64,000 bases of DNA from Ahaetulla prasina (GCF_028640845.1 NC_080543.1:99755325-99819324), one strand, 5' to 3'; shown: positions 46,395 to 59,770, counted from the first letter of the stretch. Notes: generated by a model from the letters alone, not told the origin. Translations and numbers: made by a program.

Positions 46395-46755
46395 GTTTAG
46401 CCTAACAGAGAGAAGGTTTAAGGGTGTCATGGTGGCTTATATCCCAAAACTTGAAGGATTGTCACACTCATGTCACAGGGAAGAGAGTGTTGATTTATTC
46501 TGAGGGCAGGACAAGAAGCAGCAGGTGGAAGTTTGTCAAAGGGAGATCCAATGTGGAAATAAAGAGGAATTTCTTGACAGTGAGAACAAGTAATCAGTGG
46601 TGCAGCTTGCTTCCAGAGTTGTGGATGCTCCGTCACTGGACGTTTTAAAGAAAGGATTGGACAACCATGTGTTCAGAATGGATTCCTGTCTTGGGCAGGA
46701 GGTTGAATTGGAAGACCTCCAAGTCCCTTCCGGCCTTATGACTCTATGATTTAGA
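46395..46755 (+). mobile_element. CR1 3' end
   Basis: Plus-strand C-terminus of CR1 ORF2 (frame 46424-46648: SNVEIKRNFLTVRTSNQWC) and 3' UTR GGATTGGACAACCATGTGTT through to CCTTCCGGCCTTATGACTCT ATGATTT, the conserved CR1 terminus. Decayed by stops and shifts. The same segment occurs antisense at 15353-15721. Confidence 0.88.
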
Positions 46756-47340
46756 TAACAAAGTAGCCAGAACAACCAATTTGTAATTGAGTCACAGTAC
46801 CTCAGTGCTAGGAGAGAAAAATGGGGTGGAAGAAAAGGTTGTCCTAGAAGATAAGCTGGCTGGTTTCCTAGGTATATGAGCACCATCACTGAAAGAGTAC
46901 AATATTTACTGATGTTTCTTCTGTTGAATTTGTGTATAAACTCTACTTGAGAATCAATTTTCATCTGGAAAAGCTGGCTAAGAATATGCAAAAAAATAAT
47001 AATTTTAAATTAATACATTATCTCTGAAAATGTCAAATGTTCAATTTCTGGGTTCAAAATGTTTTTGCAAAGAAGAAAGCCAATGGACCTTCACTGAAGT
47101 TGAAACCACTTGTTATAGTTCTTCATAAATGCAACTTGATTATTTTTCAACATGTCTTGCTTATGCATATGGATTGGTTATTTTCTATTAGAAATGTAGA
47201 GAGAAAATATGCATACATATATCAGAAATCAATATTTTCATCCACTACATAGATAGATTTGTGTACTGGAAAGAATGCATTTGCATAGAATTTCAAAGAG
47301 CATCTCAGTGTAGAACAATCTTTTTCCAGTCTCGTGCTCT
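46756..47340. other. no feature seen
   Basis: AT-rich; nothing recognised. Confidence 0.4.
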
Positions 47341-47344
47341 ACAG

Positions 47345-47480
47345 ATTAACAGAGTTGGAAGGAACCTTGCAGGTCATCTAGTCCAACCCCTTGCCCAAGC
47401 TAGGAAACCCTACATCTTCCTCTATCTAGGATTGAACTCACAACCTCCTGATTGTGAGGCAAGAGCTCCACCTCTACACC
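47345..47480 (-). mobile_element. CR1 3' end joined to a tRNA-like head
   Basis: CAGAGTTGGAAGGAACCTTG CAGGTCATCTAGTCCAACCC is the antisense CR1 3' end. It continues into GGATTGAACTCACAACCTCC, the complement of a B-box-like GGAGGTTGTGAGTTCAATCC. A tRNA-headed SINE with a CR1-derived tail would look like this; a chance junction is also possible. Confidence 0.6.
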
Positions 47481-47488
47481 ACAGCACA

Positions 47489-47582
47489 GATGTATTGGGA
47501 CTATCGTTCCCAGAATTCTCATTTAACATGACCAAGTGGCAGTCACACTAACTGAATTTTGGGAATTGTTGTTCTAATACAT
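47489..47582. mobile_element. decayed palindromic MITE
   Basis: GTATTGGGACTATCGTTCCC AGAATTC on the left mirrors GAATTTTGGGAATTGTTGTT CTAATAC on the right. Related in its arms to the MITE at 60761-60900. Confidence 0.55.
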
Positions 47583-49244
47583 TTGCAGGTCATTAGATGT
47601 GGGAAGTTTGGTAAAGATTTTTAAAATAATTGTCCTAATGATATTATGGGGTTTAGCTCTCAGAATTCAAATCTAGTATGACCTAGTTACCACATCCTGT
47701 TCCATATCTGTATTTGTGCAATGCATTTTTTTTTCATTTTGCTCCTGACTTATACATTCTTCCTTTTGTTCCTTTATAACATAAAACACTCTTTCATGTT
47801 TAGGTTCTCATGAGCACAATGTCTCAGCAATATTAAAGAAAAATCTATAGCGCAAGCTGAATTTTAAGAAACTCTAAAGCAAAATGATTTCTTTTTTGTT
47901 AAATCTCTAAATGGGAAATTTATCAAGAAATAATTTATGCTAGTTTTAAAGAGACATTCTAAGAAAACCTCTAAGAAAAACATTCTAAGAAAAGGAATTT
48001 TTTTCTATTGACATTCATTAATATGTGCTAAATCTAACTGTTGACTGGGTGATGGAAAAGTAAGCTTGTCCACGGTTAAGTTCTCAGCATCAAAAAGCAA
48101 GATTTACAACCATTTTGGAGAAACAGACACCAGAACAGTTATGTTTCCAAAAAGCAGCAACTTTTCTTGTGACCTTCAGCCAGTTTTGAAAATTATACTC
48201 TAGTTTATCTCCTTGCACGATACGTTTTTATTTGTGCTTCATAGACATATGGTTGTCCTAGTTTCTTTGTTATTTATGCTAGTAAATTCAGCAACCTGGA
48301 CAGAAATTATCTATGGAGCTATATTCAAAGTGGAAGTCACAAATTCTTTTACTTACACATATTTCTGGGAAGAAGATGTATTACAGGGTCAACATCCTTT
48401 ATAGATGATGGACATAAATGTATAATTTTATATAATATGTGTTGTGCAGGAGCTGATGCCACTTTTTTTAAAAAATGAAAATTAAAACACATGGAAGGAA
48501 GATCACATTCCACCTATATTACTTTAACCATTCTGATATTTATTTGTTTATGCATCAACTTTCAGTTAAGTTGAAGATTATCTTCTTAGTGCTTTTCTTT
48601 CTTTCAGCACCCTATCAGGTATATTGGCCCAAGAGAACATGATTGGCACAAATTTGTCTCAAGAGGCAGACTAGAATCTGGGTTTCTCCATTGCCAGTCC
48701 AACACTAAACTGCCCATTACAATGGCTCTCATGCTCAGTAAAGCTCTGTCACAAGAAAATAATCCAGTTAAGACACACAGTTTCTAAAGTTTTATTCTCA
48801 TAGCCAGCCTCAGTATGGAAATCCAAGCTAGGGAACATTTGGTCAACTTTATCAACAAAACATTATGCAGTATGCTTATAGCAAGCATTTAATATTCCAG
48901 GTCTCCATCTTGTTAGCAAGGGAAGTGCTATATAATTCAGAAGTCCTGACTATCTTACGCAGGCTAAATGGAGTTTACCTGCTTTTCTTGACTCAAAATA
49001 TGACTTGAAATATAAATTAATCTAAGTTCAATCTGATTCATATCATGATTTCTTCTAGTGGTCACTTACTGGTTCTCTCATCTTTTCCATGTAAACAAGG
49101 AAGTTTTGAAGAAAAATGTCACTGCACTCTGAAAAACTGTGTCTTATGGTTCTGTATTCCATGGCAGATTTTTATTTTATTTTTTTAGTAACAGATAACG
49201 AAGGAAAGAGTTATGTGGAAATGTAAGAAGTTGCTACATATATG
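47583..49244. other. AT-rich sequence with a possible antisense SINE at 48650-48735
   Basis: GGGTTTCTCCATTGCCAGTC CAACACTAAAC resembles the complement of a tRNA-SINE head. The rest is unrecognised. Confidence 0.35.
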
Positions 49245-49450
49245 GTGAGAATCACTTTGATGTAGTGGTTAAAGGGACCTGGTTAGAAACTGGGAGACCC
49301 AGCACAAAGCCAGGTCAGTTGACTTTGGACGAGCCATTTTCTTTTAGCCCTTGAAAGAAGGCAAAGCCAGACCAGCTTCAAAAAATGTTGCTAAGAAAGC
49401 TACATGGACTTGTCCAGAAGTTGCCACAAATCAAGTTTAATCCAAAGACA
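49245..49450 (+). mobile_element. tRNA SINE of the GTGTAGTAGTTAAGG type, decayed
   Basis: CACTTTGATGTAGTGGTTAA AGG at the head and GACTTTGGACGAGCCATTTT in the body parallel the copy at 19995-20215. The tail ATCAAGTTTAATCCAAAGAC is worn. Confidence 0.6.
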
Positions 49451-51255
49451 TCAAAAAATACTTTTAGTAAGACTTTTGTTCCATCTTGCCAGTATGCTTG
49501 ACATTAACTAGCAGTTCCTTTCTATAATATCCATTCTTTCATGAAGATAGGTATATACCTGATCCTCTTGAGTCCTTTAATATGCAAATTCAAAATAAAT
49601 GCTACATATGATGCATATAATTGTACTCATATAAACAAACTTTTCATTATCCCCAACTGATAACAGAAATCCTCAGGTATCTATCACAATTATATAGAAG
49701 TAGCTATAACTACATTTGATCGAATGCTTACAAAATTTCTGCCTGAGAATGAATTTAATATTTCAAAGAACATTATGAAATATCAAGAATGCGGGGGGGC
49801 ACTGTGAAAGAATGGCTTTAACCTTTTTCTTGCCGCTATTTTCTCCCCTGAAATTAAATTTCCCTTCAAATTGTCATTTTGTTGAATTAATAAGTAACAG
49901 TATTATACATTCTTTCCCACCCTGTGGTATTAATAACAGTTTGGAGAATAATCTGGAATATGTAAATTACATACAAAAGTGGTGACACCCACTCCCAGTT
50001 TTAATTCTGCAATCAAGCTAGATTCCTGCAGCTTCTGGTAATAAAGAAAAAATTGTCAGAAGATTTAATCACTTGCAGTTTTGGCTTATACTTGCAGTTG
50101 GCATGTATTAAAAGAGATCTAATCTGACTTTTCTCCAGCAAAATGCTTTATAGAAGCTGAAGCCAGGTGGTATTCAAAAGAAAGTAATTTTTCAAGTTAG
50201 CAAAATACTTTAGCAGTTCTTCAATTTAATTCATTATTAAACTGTAACATTTACTGAAATGAAGTAGCCTCAGAATAAAGAATGTAAAAAAAAAGGCATT
50301 GTATGTTTGTTTAAAAAAAGGAAATGCTGTATAAGGAAAATAAAATGAAACTACATGAAGTATTGCCAGATTTTATTTATATTTAATTATGGTTGAGAAA
50401 ATAAACAACTGTAGGACAACATTTTTGTATGACATGTAGGACAATATTTTTTGAACCAAGGTACCTCAAAGGGGTCACCTTACATTTTCCGTCCAAAATG
50501 TGGAACTCATGACTGCTGTGAATTGAAAATAGGCAAATTTTATAAATTATTTTATGACATAAAATTATAGTAAAGCATTTTATGACATAATATAACATGT
50601 CATACATAACACATTTCCTGTGTCACCTACTGATGTTTGTGCTATACAGTTCAATACAGGCTACTTTCAAGGCAGATACATTTCTGAATATCTCCCAGAA
50701 TTTTTTTAAAAAATGTCAGGCTCATCAGAAGCTTTGAGGTTGCTGAAAGCATTGAGGAATATGATAAGGAGATATCTCTGAAACAATGGCCCAGTAGATC
50801 ATGTCTTAACTATTATTTCATATAGATCAGAAAGGAAGTCACAAGACCTGAAAAGACCTCATCCTGAATCAGTGAAGTGCATCACTAATAATAGAGAGCA
50901 AGTCTCTCATGCTGGTCAAGGAAATCATATATAAGTAATTTTATATTGTTTGTCAATTGGGTGCACTTTGACATAGTATATTGAGGTTGAATAATGATTA
51001 CTGTTGAATCTTGGGTGTGTGTAAACTTCTATTGCTGCCTTTTACTGACAGAAATGTATGATTTTCTTTTTTCAAAAACACATAAAATAGGAATCTTAAG
51101 TACAATACTAATTTACATAAAATTTCTAAACTTTCGCTTTGTGTATCTGCAGTACTGGAAATTAACAAAAATAATGGAGCACTTCAGACTTTTGTCTTGG
51201 TTTGTACTTAGGGAAGCTGGTAGAAGAAAGTCACATAAAATTCTTGTTTATAATA
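49451..51255. other. AT-rich sequence, no feature seen
   Basis: 1.8 kb without recognised repeats or exons. Confidence 0.4.
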
Positions 51256-51261
51256 TTGGCT

Positions 51262-51320
51262 GGGGAATTCTGGGAGTTGAAGTCCATAAGTCTTAAAGTT
51301 GCCAAGGTTGGACACTCCTG
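51262..51320. mobile_element. half of a palindromic hAT MITE
   Basis: GGAATTCTGGGAGTTGAAGT CCATAAGTCTTAAAGTTGCC is the right arm of the MITE found whole at 60761-60900; the end reads GGACACTCCTG. The left arm is missing. Confidence 0.7.
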
Positions 51321-53995
51321 ATCTAAGTCATCCAGAGTATATAGTGGATCACCAGTCATTTCTACTTCATCTATGGTAGAAATAAATTGGCAACCAATCT
51401 AAATCATTTTAATATTGTGTGACAGCAATGTTGTCCATTTGGATTACTCCAGAGACTGTGCTGGCTAGTTATCACTGAATTCTGCAGTAGCTTATGTTTC
51501 TTCATTATATCCAAAGGTAGCCTCATGTGAAACTCACTGCAGATGTCAACAAAGTGGTCTCCATCTCTACTAGCTTTCTAAAAAATAGATAAAGTTGTTG
51601 ATATACTTTTTGGAGCTGGTTAAACGTAATCCTGGCCATTATCTCAGTATGACGTCCCAGAAAAAGCCTTGAATCAAAAGCATTCCAAAACTCCAACTCT
51701 GCTAATAACTTCATTAGTTTTCCAGGTATTTTCAGAGGCTATAAAATGATTAATGCAGAAATAGAAACCTTGGCTTATTTCTGGTCCCCAGGCTGAGGTA
51801 GACTCACTTTCTGAAACCCAACTTCTTCACAGGAATCCTGGAGGAATGATATTATTGATATGAAACATAGTCACACTATTTTCCTACTATTTTCTTTATG
51901 AACTATACAACAAGTGACTTACTATTGTAGCCAGATCTGCCAATACAGTATGTCCTGCCAGCTCTTGGTTATCCAAGCTAAGACATCTCATCACACATAA
52001 TGAAATTATATATGATTTCAGTTTATCTAAGCTGATTTGTCATTACAGAGAAGAATGGGCAATTTTTGTGAATGGACCTCCTTAAAGCCTAAGAGTTTAT
52101 ACAGCAGCTGGAAGAAAACAGCTATTAAATTCCTGAAATTTGTCTTCTTAAAACAGGCTGCTGATCTACCAATAACTACTGTTTAGTTTCCTACTGCTAC
52201 AATTGATACTCTGCATCCAGCAAAGCATACTATCTAGTTCCATCTGCAAAAATGACAAAAATTTATAAATAGGGAGCAATGTAGAGGTAGGAAGATTTTC
52301 TATTTCCCACTCTGTTGTACATCCTAGCATTTCCCCATCAATTGCTAATCAGGTCTACAATTTCTTAGCTTGTAAGATGAGACACATTTTGCCAGATGCT
52401 ACCAGCTATTCAGTGCCAATAGGTAGTCTATATCCTCAACTTTGAGGCCTTCCTTTAAGACCAGTCATCAAAGGATTACCTTTTTCAGTGGATATGTGCC
52501 ACCATGTGACTCTGTTTCAGAACCACAACCAGCCAATTGGGTTTTCTTACTAAGTTCTCTTGTAATTACAAATCCCATAACAGATATGGTTGAAGTTTAA
52601 TCAGAGAGCAATTTTAACAAAAGGTAATACAAAATAAAACTGGTTACTTAGCAATTGCTCTTTGAAAGATGAGTGGCGGGTCTGTGGAAGATACACTTCT
52701 TCCTTATTTGTTCTGGAGCTGCAATAAGGGTGTAATACTACAAGCTCTCGGCTTGCTGTTTAGTTTTAAAATAACACATAAACACGCACCTTATTAATAT
52801 CCACAAATATAATCCGTGGCATGAAACTAGTACTTTAGATTGTAATTAACAATGCTGCTGTAAAATTTGTATCATAATTCTGTTTCAACTTAACATAAAT
52901 AATCTTCTCTATGAAAAAAACCTAATCTATGGTTTACCTCACTCACAAAATCCAACAATAGGTACTGATGCAAAACATACAGAATTATTTATGGAATGCA
53001 TTATTTTAAGCTTATGAAAAGTTATAGTGTTTAAATATGTTTTCATGAACAAAATATTTCTTAAACTGAATTGACAAAAAATTCATATAAGTAATATTTT
53101 GAATACATTTTTAATAAGTTAATTATGATCCTCTGCAATGTGACCGAATCCAACATGCTTCTTCCAGTCAACCAGGAGTGAAGTGGAAGCTTATCTTCAG
53201 ATAAGCTCCTCTGGCAGGAACTGTATTTAAGAACAGGTGCAGCAAATAGTCCCTCTTGTTGCATTTCTATCTCTAGCAGCTGAAGTCATTTGCACCTAAC
53301 TGCTAATGTTGACTTGGGACTAGGCATTTAGTTTTGAACAGATGGCTGATGCCGTTGCTAACTTTGACCATGTCTCAAGATGGCTTGAAGAGATGATTGG
53401 TCCAGATCATATCTGAAGATATGATTCCAATTGAAGAATGAATTGACCTGATGCAAATCTGCTGGTATATAGAAGCAGACATGCTTTTTGCAGAAATGGA
53501 TGTACATCTAACTTGCTTACTAATCATATGGATTTAAGCAAATGTGTGGATAGTTTTTATAGTTTCTAACATTACTATTTCCAGATATACAGTAGAACTG
53601 GAACAACTGTAGCAAAAGAAAGTTGAATAGTATCGATAGTAATAAGCACCCTGGGTGCAATCCCAAAACAATTGTAGGACTATTTGAATATCATCAGCAT
53701 TGACAAAAATCACCATTAGTCAACTGCAAAAGGCAGGTTTACTTGGAACAGCTTACATCCTGCAATGATACAATTAAACAACAATGTTTGCCTATATCAG
53801 GTTCTTGGGAAGATATGGACTAAAATGCCAAATTCCATCTAAACATTTGGTTGCCTGTGCAATGAAGCATAATAATAAATAATGATTACCAATTATTTTC
53901 TAGTCAAATTTCCTTGCTTTTTCTAATATAAAAGATGATTGTTGGATCACAGTTTAAATTTGTTATATGTATGCTTTATAATACTTTATAATGGC
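51321..53995. other. unassigned sequence, possibly an old retroelement
   Basis: About 2.7 kb of moderate GC compared with its neighbours. The part 53130-53420 has a TATA-like GTATTTAAG (53222-53230), and CAGATGGCTGATGCCGTTGC TAAC-type sequence that may be repetitive. I find no reverse transcriptase motif and no paired LTRs, so I do not assign a class. Confidence 0.3.
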
Positions 53996-54430
53996 TTAGA
54001 CAACTTAGAACTTCGCCGTCTTTGGTCTGACCTAAGCATAATACACAAAATCATCTGCTACAATGTCCTACCAGCCAATGAACACTTCAGCTTCAACCAA
54101 AACAATACAAGAGCACACAATAGATACAAACTCATGGTCCAAACTAGACTGCAAAAAATACGACTTCAGTAACAGAGTTGTCAACGCCTGGGAATGCACT
54201 ACTTGACTCCGTGGTTTCTTCCCTAAATCTCCAAAACTTTAACCTTAGACTGTCTACTGTAGACCTCACCCCATTCCTAAGAGGTCTATAAGGATGTGCA
54301 TAAATGCACCAGCATGCCGACCATCCCTGTCCTAATGTTTTCTTTTATTTGTATCCTTTTCATGTATTTATAATTATGTTTACACTTGTATCTGTCATAA
54401 ATACATGCTTGACAAAATAAAATTAAAAAT
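53996..54430 (+). mobile_element. 3' end of an L2/CR1-like LINE, copy 2
   Basis: The same family as 1803-2240. The frame at 53939-54172 includes LELRRLWSDLSIIHKIICYN, followed by TCACCCCATTCCTAAGAGGT and the end TTGACAAAATAAAATTAAAA. The tail here is A-rich instead of TGAA. Confidence 0.75.
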
Positions 54431-54599
54431 AAAATACAAATCCAGGAAAAGGGGCCTAGAAATTTTTTATTAGAATGTTTGAATAATGCCAATTACAGCA
54501 ACATCTTCAAAAGAGAGAAGAAACAATAAGATATAATAATGAAATCATAAAGTGTAACATTTTATACAGATAAGTAAAACATTATCTAGATAGATGGAT
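54431..54599. other. AT-rich sequence, no feature seen
   Basis: Short AT-rich spacer. Confidence 0.4.
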
Positions 54600-54880
54600 T
54601 AACTTTCTAAGCTACTAGATATATCCTGAAAGATTCTAGGGTCCCGTTACTCTAAACCTCAACCCCACTCCTTCAATTAAGGTAGTTAAGGAGGACTATA
54701 AGGAAGAATTCTTGACTATGAGAGCTATTATATTGTGGAACTGTCCACTTGTGATTTGTGAGTGCTCTATCGCCAGATGTTTTCAAGAAAAGACTGGATA
54801 GCCAGTTATCTAAAATGGTTTGAGAATTCCTGCACTGGGTAGGAAGTTGGCCTAGAAATCTATGGTACTTTGAAACTTGA
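54600..54880 (+). mobile_element. old CR1 3' end
   Basis: GCTCTATCGCCAGATGTTTT CAAGAAAAGACTGGATAGCC and CCTGCACTGGGTAGGAAGTT GG follow the CR1 C-terminal and 3' UTR pattern, parallel to 46590-46755, with many changes. Confidence 0.7.
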
Positions 54881-55649
54881 GTACAACAACAGATGTTTTC
54901 AAAAAAAGAACCTAATTCTTTTAGAGAAAGTTACTCAAGATTATGAAATATAGCAATAAGAAAAGAAACTCATAATAGATTTTCAATTTGTATTTTAAAT
55001 GACTACATTTAAAACAGGTTCAAATAAATAATTGGAAAGACATTAAGGAAAATAAATTAAGAGATCTATGGGATATGGAGAAAGGAATAACAATTTGAAT
55101 ACAAATGAGAATCAGTGAAAGTCTGAGAACCATCATTTAAGTGCATGATATACTTTAATGGCAGTCAAAGTTCGTGACCAACAAATAAATTAACAAGAAT
55201 TAAATAAAATTATACTGAATGTAGAATCATTGAAATTTGGACAGCATATGAGTTTAATAAATTATATTCATATCATTACAAATGAAATATCTATATATTA
55301 CTAAACCTCTCCTGTTTGTTTGCAACCTTCAGTTAACCCAAACTCTGCATCATAGCACAAAAGTATTTGGATACCTTACATCTATTAATGTAAAAAATGC
55401 ATACAAAATCTGAGACTCATTATTCCTGTGTGATTGAAAATTCAAGGATATTCACAGCTGCTGTATTTGAAGAGTTGTGGCCACTGCAACATTGTTGTGG
55501 TTAGCCACAATCACATAATTTCCAACACTGCCTAACAGCTTCCTACAAGCAAAGTCAATGGGGAAGCCACCAGGAAATCAGAAGTCACTCCTATTCCTAT
55601 TGTATTATGCTGCAACAATTTGTGAATCAAGGTGCCTCAAATATGCTGT
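54881..55649. other. AT-rich sequence, no feature seen
   Basis: Nothing recognised. Confidence 0.4.
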
Positions 55650-55870
55650 GTTGATTTTGATGTAGTGACTAAGGTATCAAGCTAGAAACAAAGAAACTGT
55701 GAATTCTAATCCATTTTAGATGCATTTTCAGATGGCTGATCTTTGGCTAGTCACTTTCTCTCAGCTCTAGGAAGGTTGCAATGGCAAACCATTTCTGAAA
55801 AACTAAGCCGAGAAAACTGCAGAAACTTGTCCAGACATGTTCTGTGACAGTCACTGAGAATTGGACATTG
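55650..55870 (+). mobile_element. tRNA SINE of the GTGTAGTAGTTAAGG type, decayed
   Basis: TTTGATGTAGTGACTAAGGT ATCAAGCTAGAAAC at the head, CTTTGGCTAGTCACTTTCTC in the body, GAGAATTGGACATTGTTGAA at the end; parallel to 19995-20215. Confidence 0.7.
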
Positions 55871-57517
55871 TTGAACAGAAGAAACCACTCTCTTCAATTC
55901 TTGTTAGTTAAAGAATGCATAAGAACAATGGGAATCCATTGATCCTAAGAAATTGAAATTTTCACAATGTTACACCAGTTTTATTTGAAAACTTCAGGCA
56001 ATTGCAGCATCTCATGGTCATGTATTATAGATACTCCTCTGAGGTGATGAAGGCACCATCCAGCATTAGGATTAAAAAAATATATCATCAGCCTAATTAT
56101 ACCACATGGAAAGAGAGGTGGGATATCATGGTTAACAGATGACACCAAACATTGTTAGGAAGGAGCAAGAAGGAGGCAAGAAAAGAATTGGATGAGGCCA
56201 GTGCTAGAAGACTCTAGGATCAGTCAGGACAAATAACATGAGAAAAAGGAGAAGAGGTATGCATGTATCCAGAATGACAACAACAGGCACAAAAGGAGAA
56301 GAGAGGACAAGACAAAAGAACAGAGAAATACACATCTTCAGAATCGGACACAAAGAACAAATAATAAAAGAGATGAAGAAATGAAGGACAAAAGGGCTGC
56401 AGATATCCAAAATGACAATAAAAGGCATGGCATGAGAATATAAAAAGAGATGGAGAAGAAAAGGAAAGATTGATTCAATAATACATGGCAAACATTCACG
56501 ATATGAGAGTTCCTCAACATTACAAGCCTAACTTCAATGACAAGACCTCAAGAGAGCAAGAGCAAGGCAAAATGCATAGCTCACATGGCATAATATTTCT
56601 GCTGATATTGATGTGATAGCCACAGGCCTGCCTCACTGTCATGCCTGTGGATTTCTCCATTCCCTGGAGAAATCACCAATTTCTGCTGTATGAAGAAAAA
56701 GATCAGGAGGCAAGTTGCAACCTCTACCTAATGAACACTCCAATTTATACAGCAATGATGAAGCTATTGCAAATGAGTTCAGGAAGAGCATCGGATAATA
56801 CGCCTATGATAATTCAAGTGATATCCTTTGGTGCCAAAGAATTCTTCCAATAAGAAATGGATGGAGTCTTTCTATGATTATTCGAAGGCAAATCCATCAT
56901 TGCTATACATTGGACAGTTAATGCCGTACCCCAATCAGCAGGGTCTATGACATCTTGGTGCCGTCATTTTGCCATGTGACTGTCACCACAGTCGCCTTGG
57001 CATGGCCATCTCAGTGCAACCATTTTGCCACTGCCATGTCCCCATGGCCACCTTGGTCTTGACATAACCATCTCAGTTCTGCCATCTCAGCACAGGACAA
57101 ATTATCACGGGAAACTTGCCATGTTGAGGACTCGACATGCTCTACCCCGTGGTATCCCTTCAACTTGCAAAAAGAAAAATTTGAGACATTGCAAAAATGT
57201 CCATTGTCATTGATCCTGAGCAAGATTAGCATTTGAACATGAGAGAAAATTTAATGCACACATTGCTGTAAAGATGCTGTCATGATACCAAACTACAGTG
57301 AACAAAAAGCAACAACAAAGTACCTTATGTTAAAAAAACAAGGAAGTGGTTTGCAAATAATTTCACAGTTACATCCCTCATACAACAGTTTTCAATACAA
57401 ATATTTCTTTCCAATTGAAGCTAGAGGCTGGCATTATGATGAATAACAAGAAACAATGGCCATGTGTCACTATGCATATTAAATAATGAACCACAAGAAT
57501 GAGTTTAATAATCTCTC

Positions 57518-57821
57518 AGAAGAGAAGGTCTGTTCCAACAATACTTGTTTGACATGCCTGCTAAGATTGAAGGTGAAAGGCTCAGTTACATCCCAATAAA
57601 TCAAGCAATCTTGAGATCAACAACATACAGAGGCCTGACTGATGCACTGAATAATGATGATTTTATAAACATTCAGAAGACTCATCATCCTCTCTTCAAA
57701 ATGTGTTAGTGGACCAAGAGATATGATGGAACAATGTCAGGATGCCATGATGTATGTACAAAAGTGTGGCAATGCTTCATTTTTCTTTACAATGATATGC
57801 AATCCAAAGTGGCCTGAAATC
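57518..57821 (+). pseudogene. Helitron Rep domain fragment
   Basis: GLFQQYLFDMPAKIEGERLS continues into YIPINQAILRSTTYRGLTDA, the conserved lead-in of Helitron Rep. At 57738-57821 another frame reads QDAMMYVQKCGNASFFFTMI then CNPKWPEI, the signature found just before the HUH motif (usually FITFTCNPKWPEI). A frameshift lies between the two, and a stop follows the second. Confidence 0.85.
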
Positions 57822-57894
57822 TGATAGCATCCTTTTTTTTAATCAACAGCCAAATGATTGGCTAGATTTAATCACAGGAGTATTTATCTTGAAG

Positions 57895-58255
57895 AGGGCC
57901 TATCGAAGAGGAGGGCCTGTTGAAAGGGCCAGTCTTCAATCATCAAATAAAAATAGTCCCCTTATCAGTCAATAGGAGTGCTGATTATCTGATTAGGCAG
58001 CACAAGGAAACAACAATTAACAACTTAATAGCTTGTCATCAATCTCCCAGTTTACAACTAAAAGCTATCACACAATAAGGAACCATTTAAATACCATGGG
58101 TAGAACAGCCCAGTGCACGTATTCTGGAAAGAGAGAAGTTCCCTGATGATGGGCTCCAGTACGAGCCTGAAAGTTGGAAGAATAAACCTTTGATCCTAAA
58201 TTGGATCCTGCAACATTATCGTGGGATACATACTTTCATTTGCAAAAGTAATGTT
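57895..58255 (+). repeat. unclassified repeat, LTR- or Penelope-like
   Basis: It interrupts the Helitron. CCCTGATGATGGGCTCCAGT ACGAGCCTGAAAGTTGGAAG AATAAACC is the kind of sequence found in terminal parts of squamate retroelements, with an AATAAA. I cannot choose a class. Confidence 0.35.
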
Positions 58256-58940
58256 TCTTAAATTATTATATTGATGCATCAGGAGGAACTGAGTCCTTCG
58301 GGAGAAGGGCGGTATAGAAATCAAATAAATAAACTAGTAAGATATTTATCAACAACTTGATCCTTGCTAAAGTCAGGGGACATAGGGAGTTTGCTATTGT
58401 TGTAGCATCATCTAGAATTTCTGTTTCACTGTGCAGGACTGGCCTAGTGGGGTTTTAATAAGGGGTTTTATTGGTTTTAAGTTCTTCAACCAACTCTAAA
58501 TTTTCCTTTGTATTAATTGATTTTACTTTGACTGTAAACCGCCCTGAGTCCTTTGGGAGAAGGGCGGTATAGAAATCGAAACAATAATAATAATAATAAT
58601 AATAATTGCAGCAACATTGATGTCTGGTGATAGGAAAATACATTAAATTAAGATATCCTTCAAAGTTAATGGAATTATTAATTATATCCAATTATATCCA
58701 ATTAATTATATCCAATTATAATTAATTAATTAATTAATAATAACTTTATTATTAAATAAATTTAATAAATTTATTAATTAATTTAGTTAATTATATCCAA
58801 TTAATATAGTTATTACATACTTATGCTTATACATATGCTTATATATTATACAGTTACTTTCATGCTTATGCTTATATATACTGTTGTGACAAAATAAATA
58901 AATAAAATAAATAAATAAATAAATAAATGCTCTTTGTAAC
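58256..58940. repeat. LINE/SINE tails and AT microsatellites
   Basis: Two copies of a tail with GAGTCCTTCGGGAGAAGGGC GG (58288 and 58545) followed by short tails (AAATAAATAAA and an AAT run at 58580-58604). Then ATTA-rich repeats at 58675-58800 and an (AAAT)n tail after TTGTGACAAAATAAATAAAT (58884-58928). The last resembles the end of the LINE at 53996-54430. Confidence 0.65.
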
Positions 58941-59444
58941 ATCAAAAAACTTCTTAATGCTATAACTTTGCTTTCAACATAGATGAGAGCTCCATGATTG
59001 GGAGGAGAGATTTTAAGCCACAGACCACAGTCCTTGTGATATATGTGGCAAAAATATTTTAGGGAATTTTAATTATTTGTTGTGGTGATTTCTGTCAGGA
59101 TTTACCAGTTGTGAAAAGAGGAAATAATATGGAGAATTAATGCATCAAAAACCATATTTATGAGAAGCTTAATCAAGCTGCAATTGGATAGAAACATGTA
59201 ATTAAGAGAAAGAGAAGGATGGTTTCTGAATTCTTATTGAAAGTTGGAGAAGACAAGATTCAGAAAAAATGAAAATGATGAAAGATATTGCTCTGCTGAC
59301 AAGAATTATAGAAGAATGTATAGATTTCATCTTCCCAACATTCGACAATCCTGAAGAACCATACTCATAGAATTGTATTTTGTTTCTTCTAAATGAAATG
59401 ATAAAAAAATCAATTCCATATGCATTAGATGCTTTTCTGGAATC

Positions 59445-59770
59445 ATGAAAGAATATTATTCCTTCAATGCTGTCAGTGAAGAAACTAAAGCCACTCATTT
59501 TCAAAAAGAATTCTTTGATTCACTTCAATTCTCTGAATTGCCACCACATAAACCAATACTGAAGACAAGATCTCCCATCATTTTAATAAGAAACTTGTAT
59601 CTTCCACAAGTTTGCAATGGACTATGGAAGAACCCTACAAAATTCTAATTGTATCAACGATAAACATTGGTGCATACAAAAATGACATTGTCATGATTCC
59701 AGGAATTTTCAGAAAGTGAAGATGTTCCTCTTCATCAGACCAATTTCCAATATAGTCATGCTTTGGTCTC
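59445..59770 (+). pseudogene. Helitron helicase C-terminal fragment
   Basis: The frame 59445-59648 includes YYSFNAVSEETKATHFQKEF and LPPHKPILKTRSPIILIRNL followed by a worn CNG(T/L) motif. This is the PIF1-like Helitron helicase C-terminus (LPPHxLxLKxGxPIxLLRNL, CNGTRL). Downstream (59710-59790) come worn traces of the motif VI region. The frame is short and truncated. Confidence 0.85.

Noticed and set aside
56204..56520. Minus-strand frames rich in Phe, Leu and Ile as a membrane protein
   Set aside because: Shadows of the Lys/Arg/Glu-rich Helitron N-terminal segment on the plus strand.
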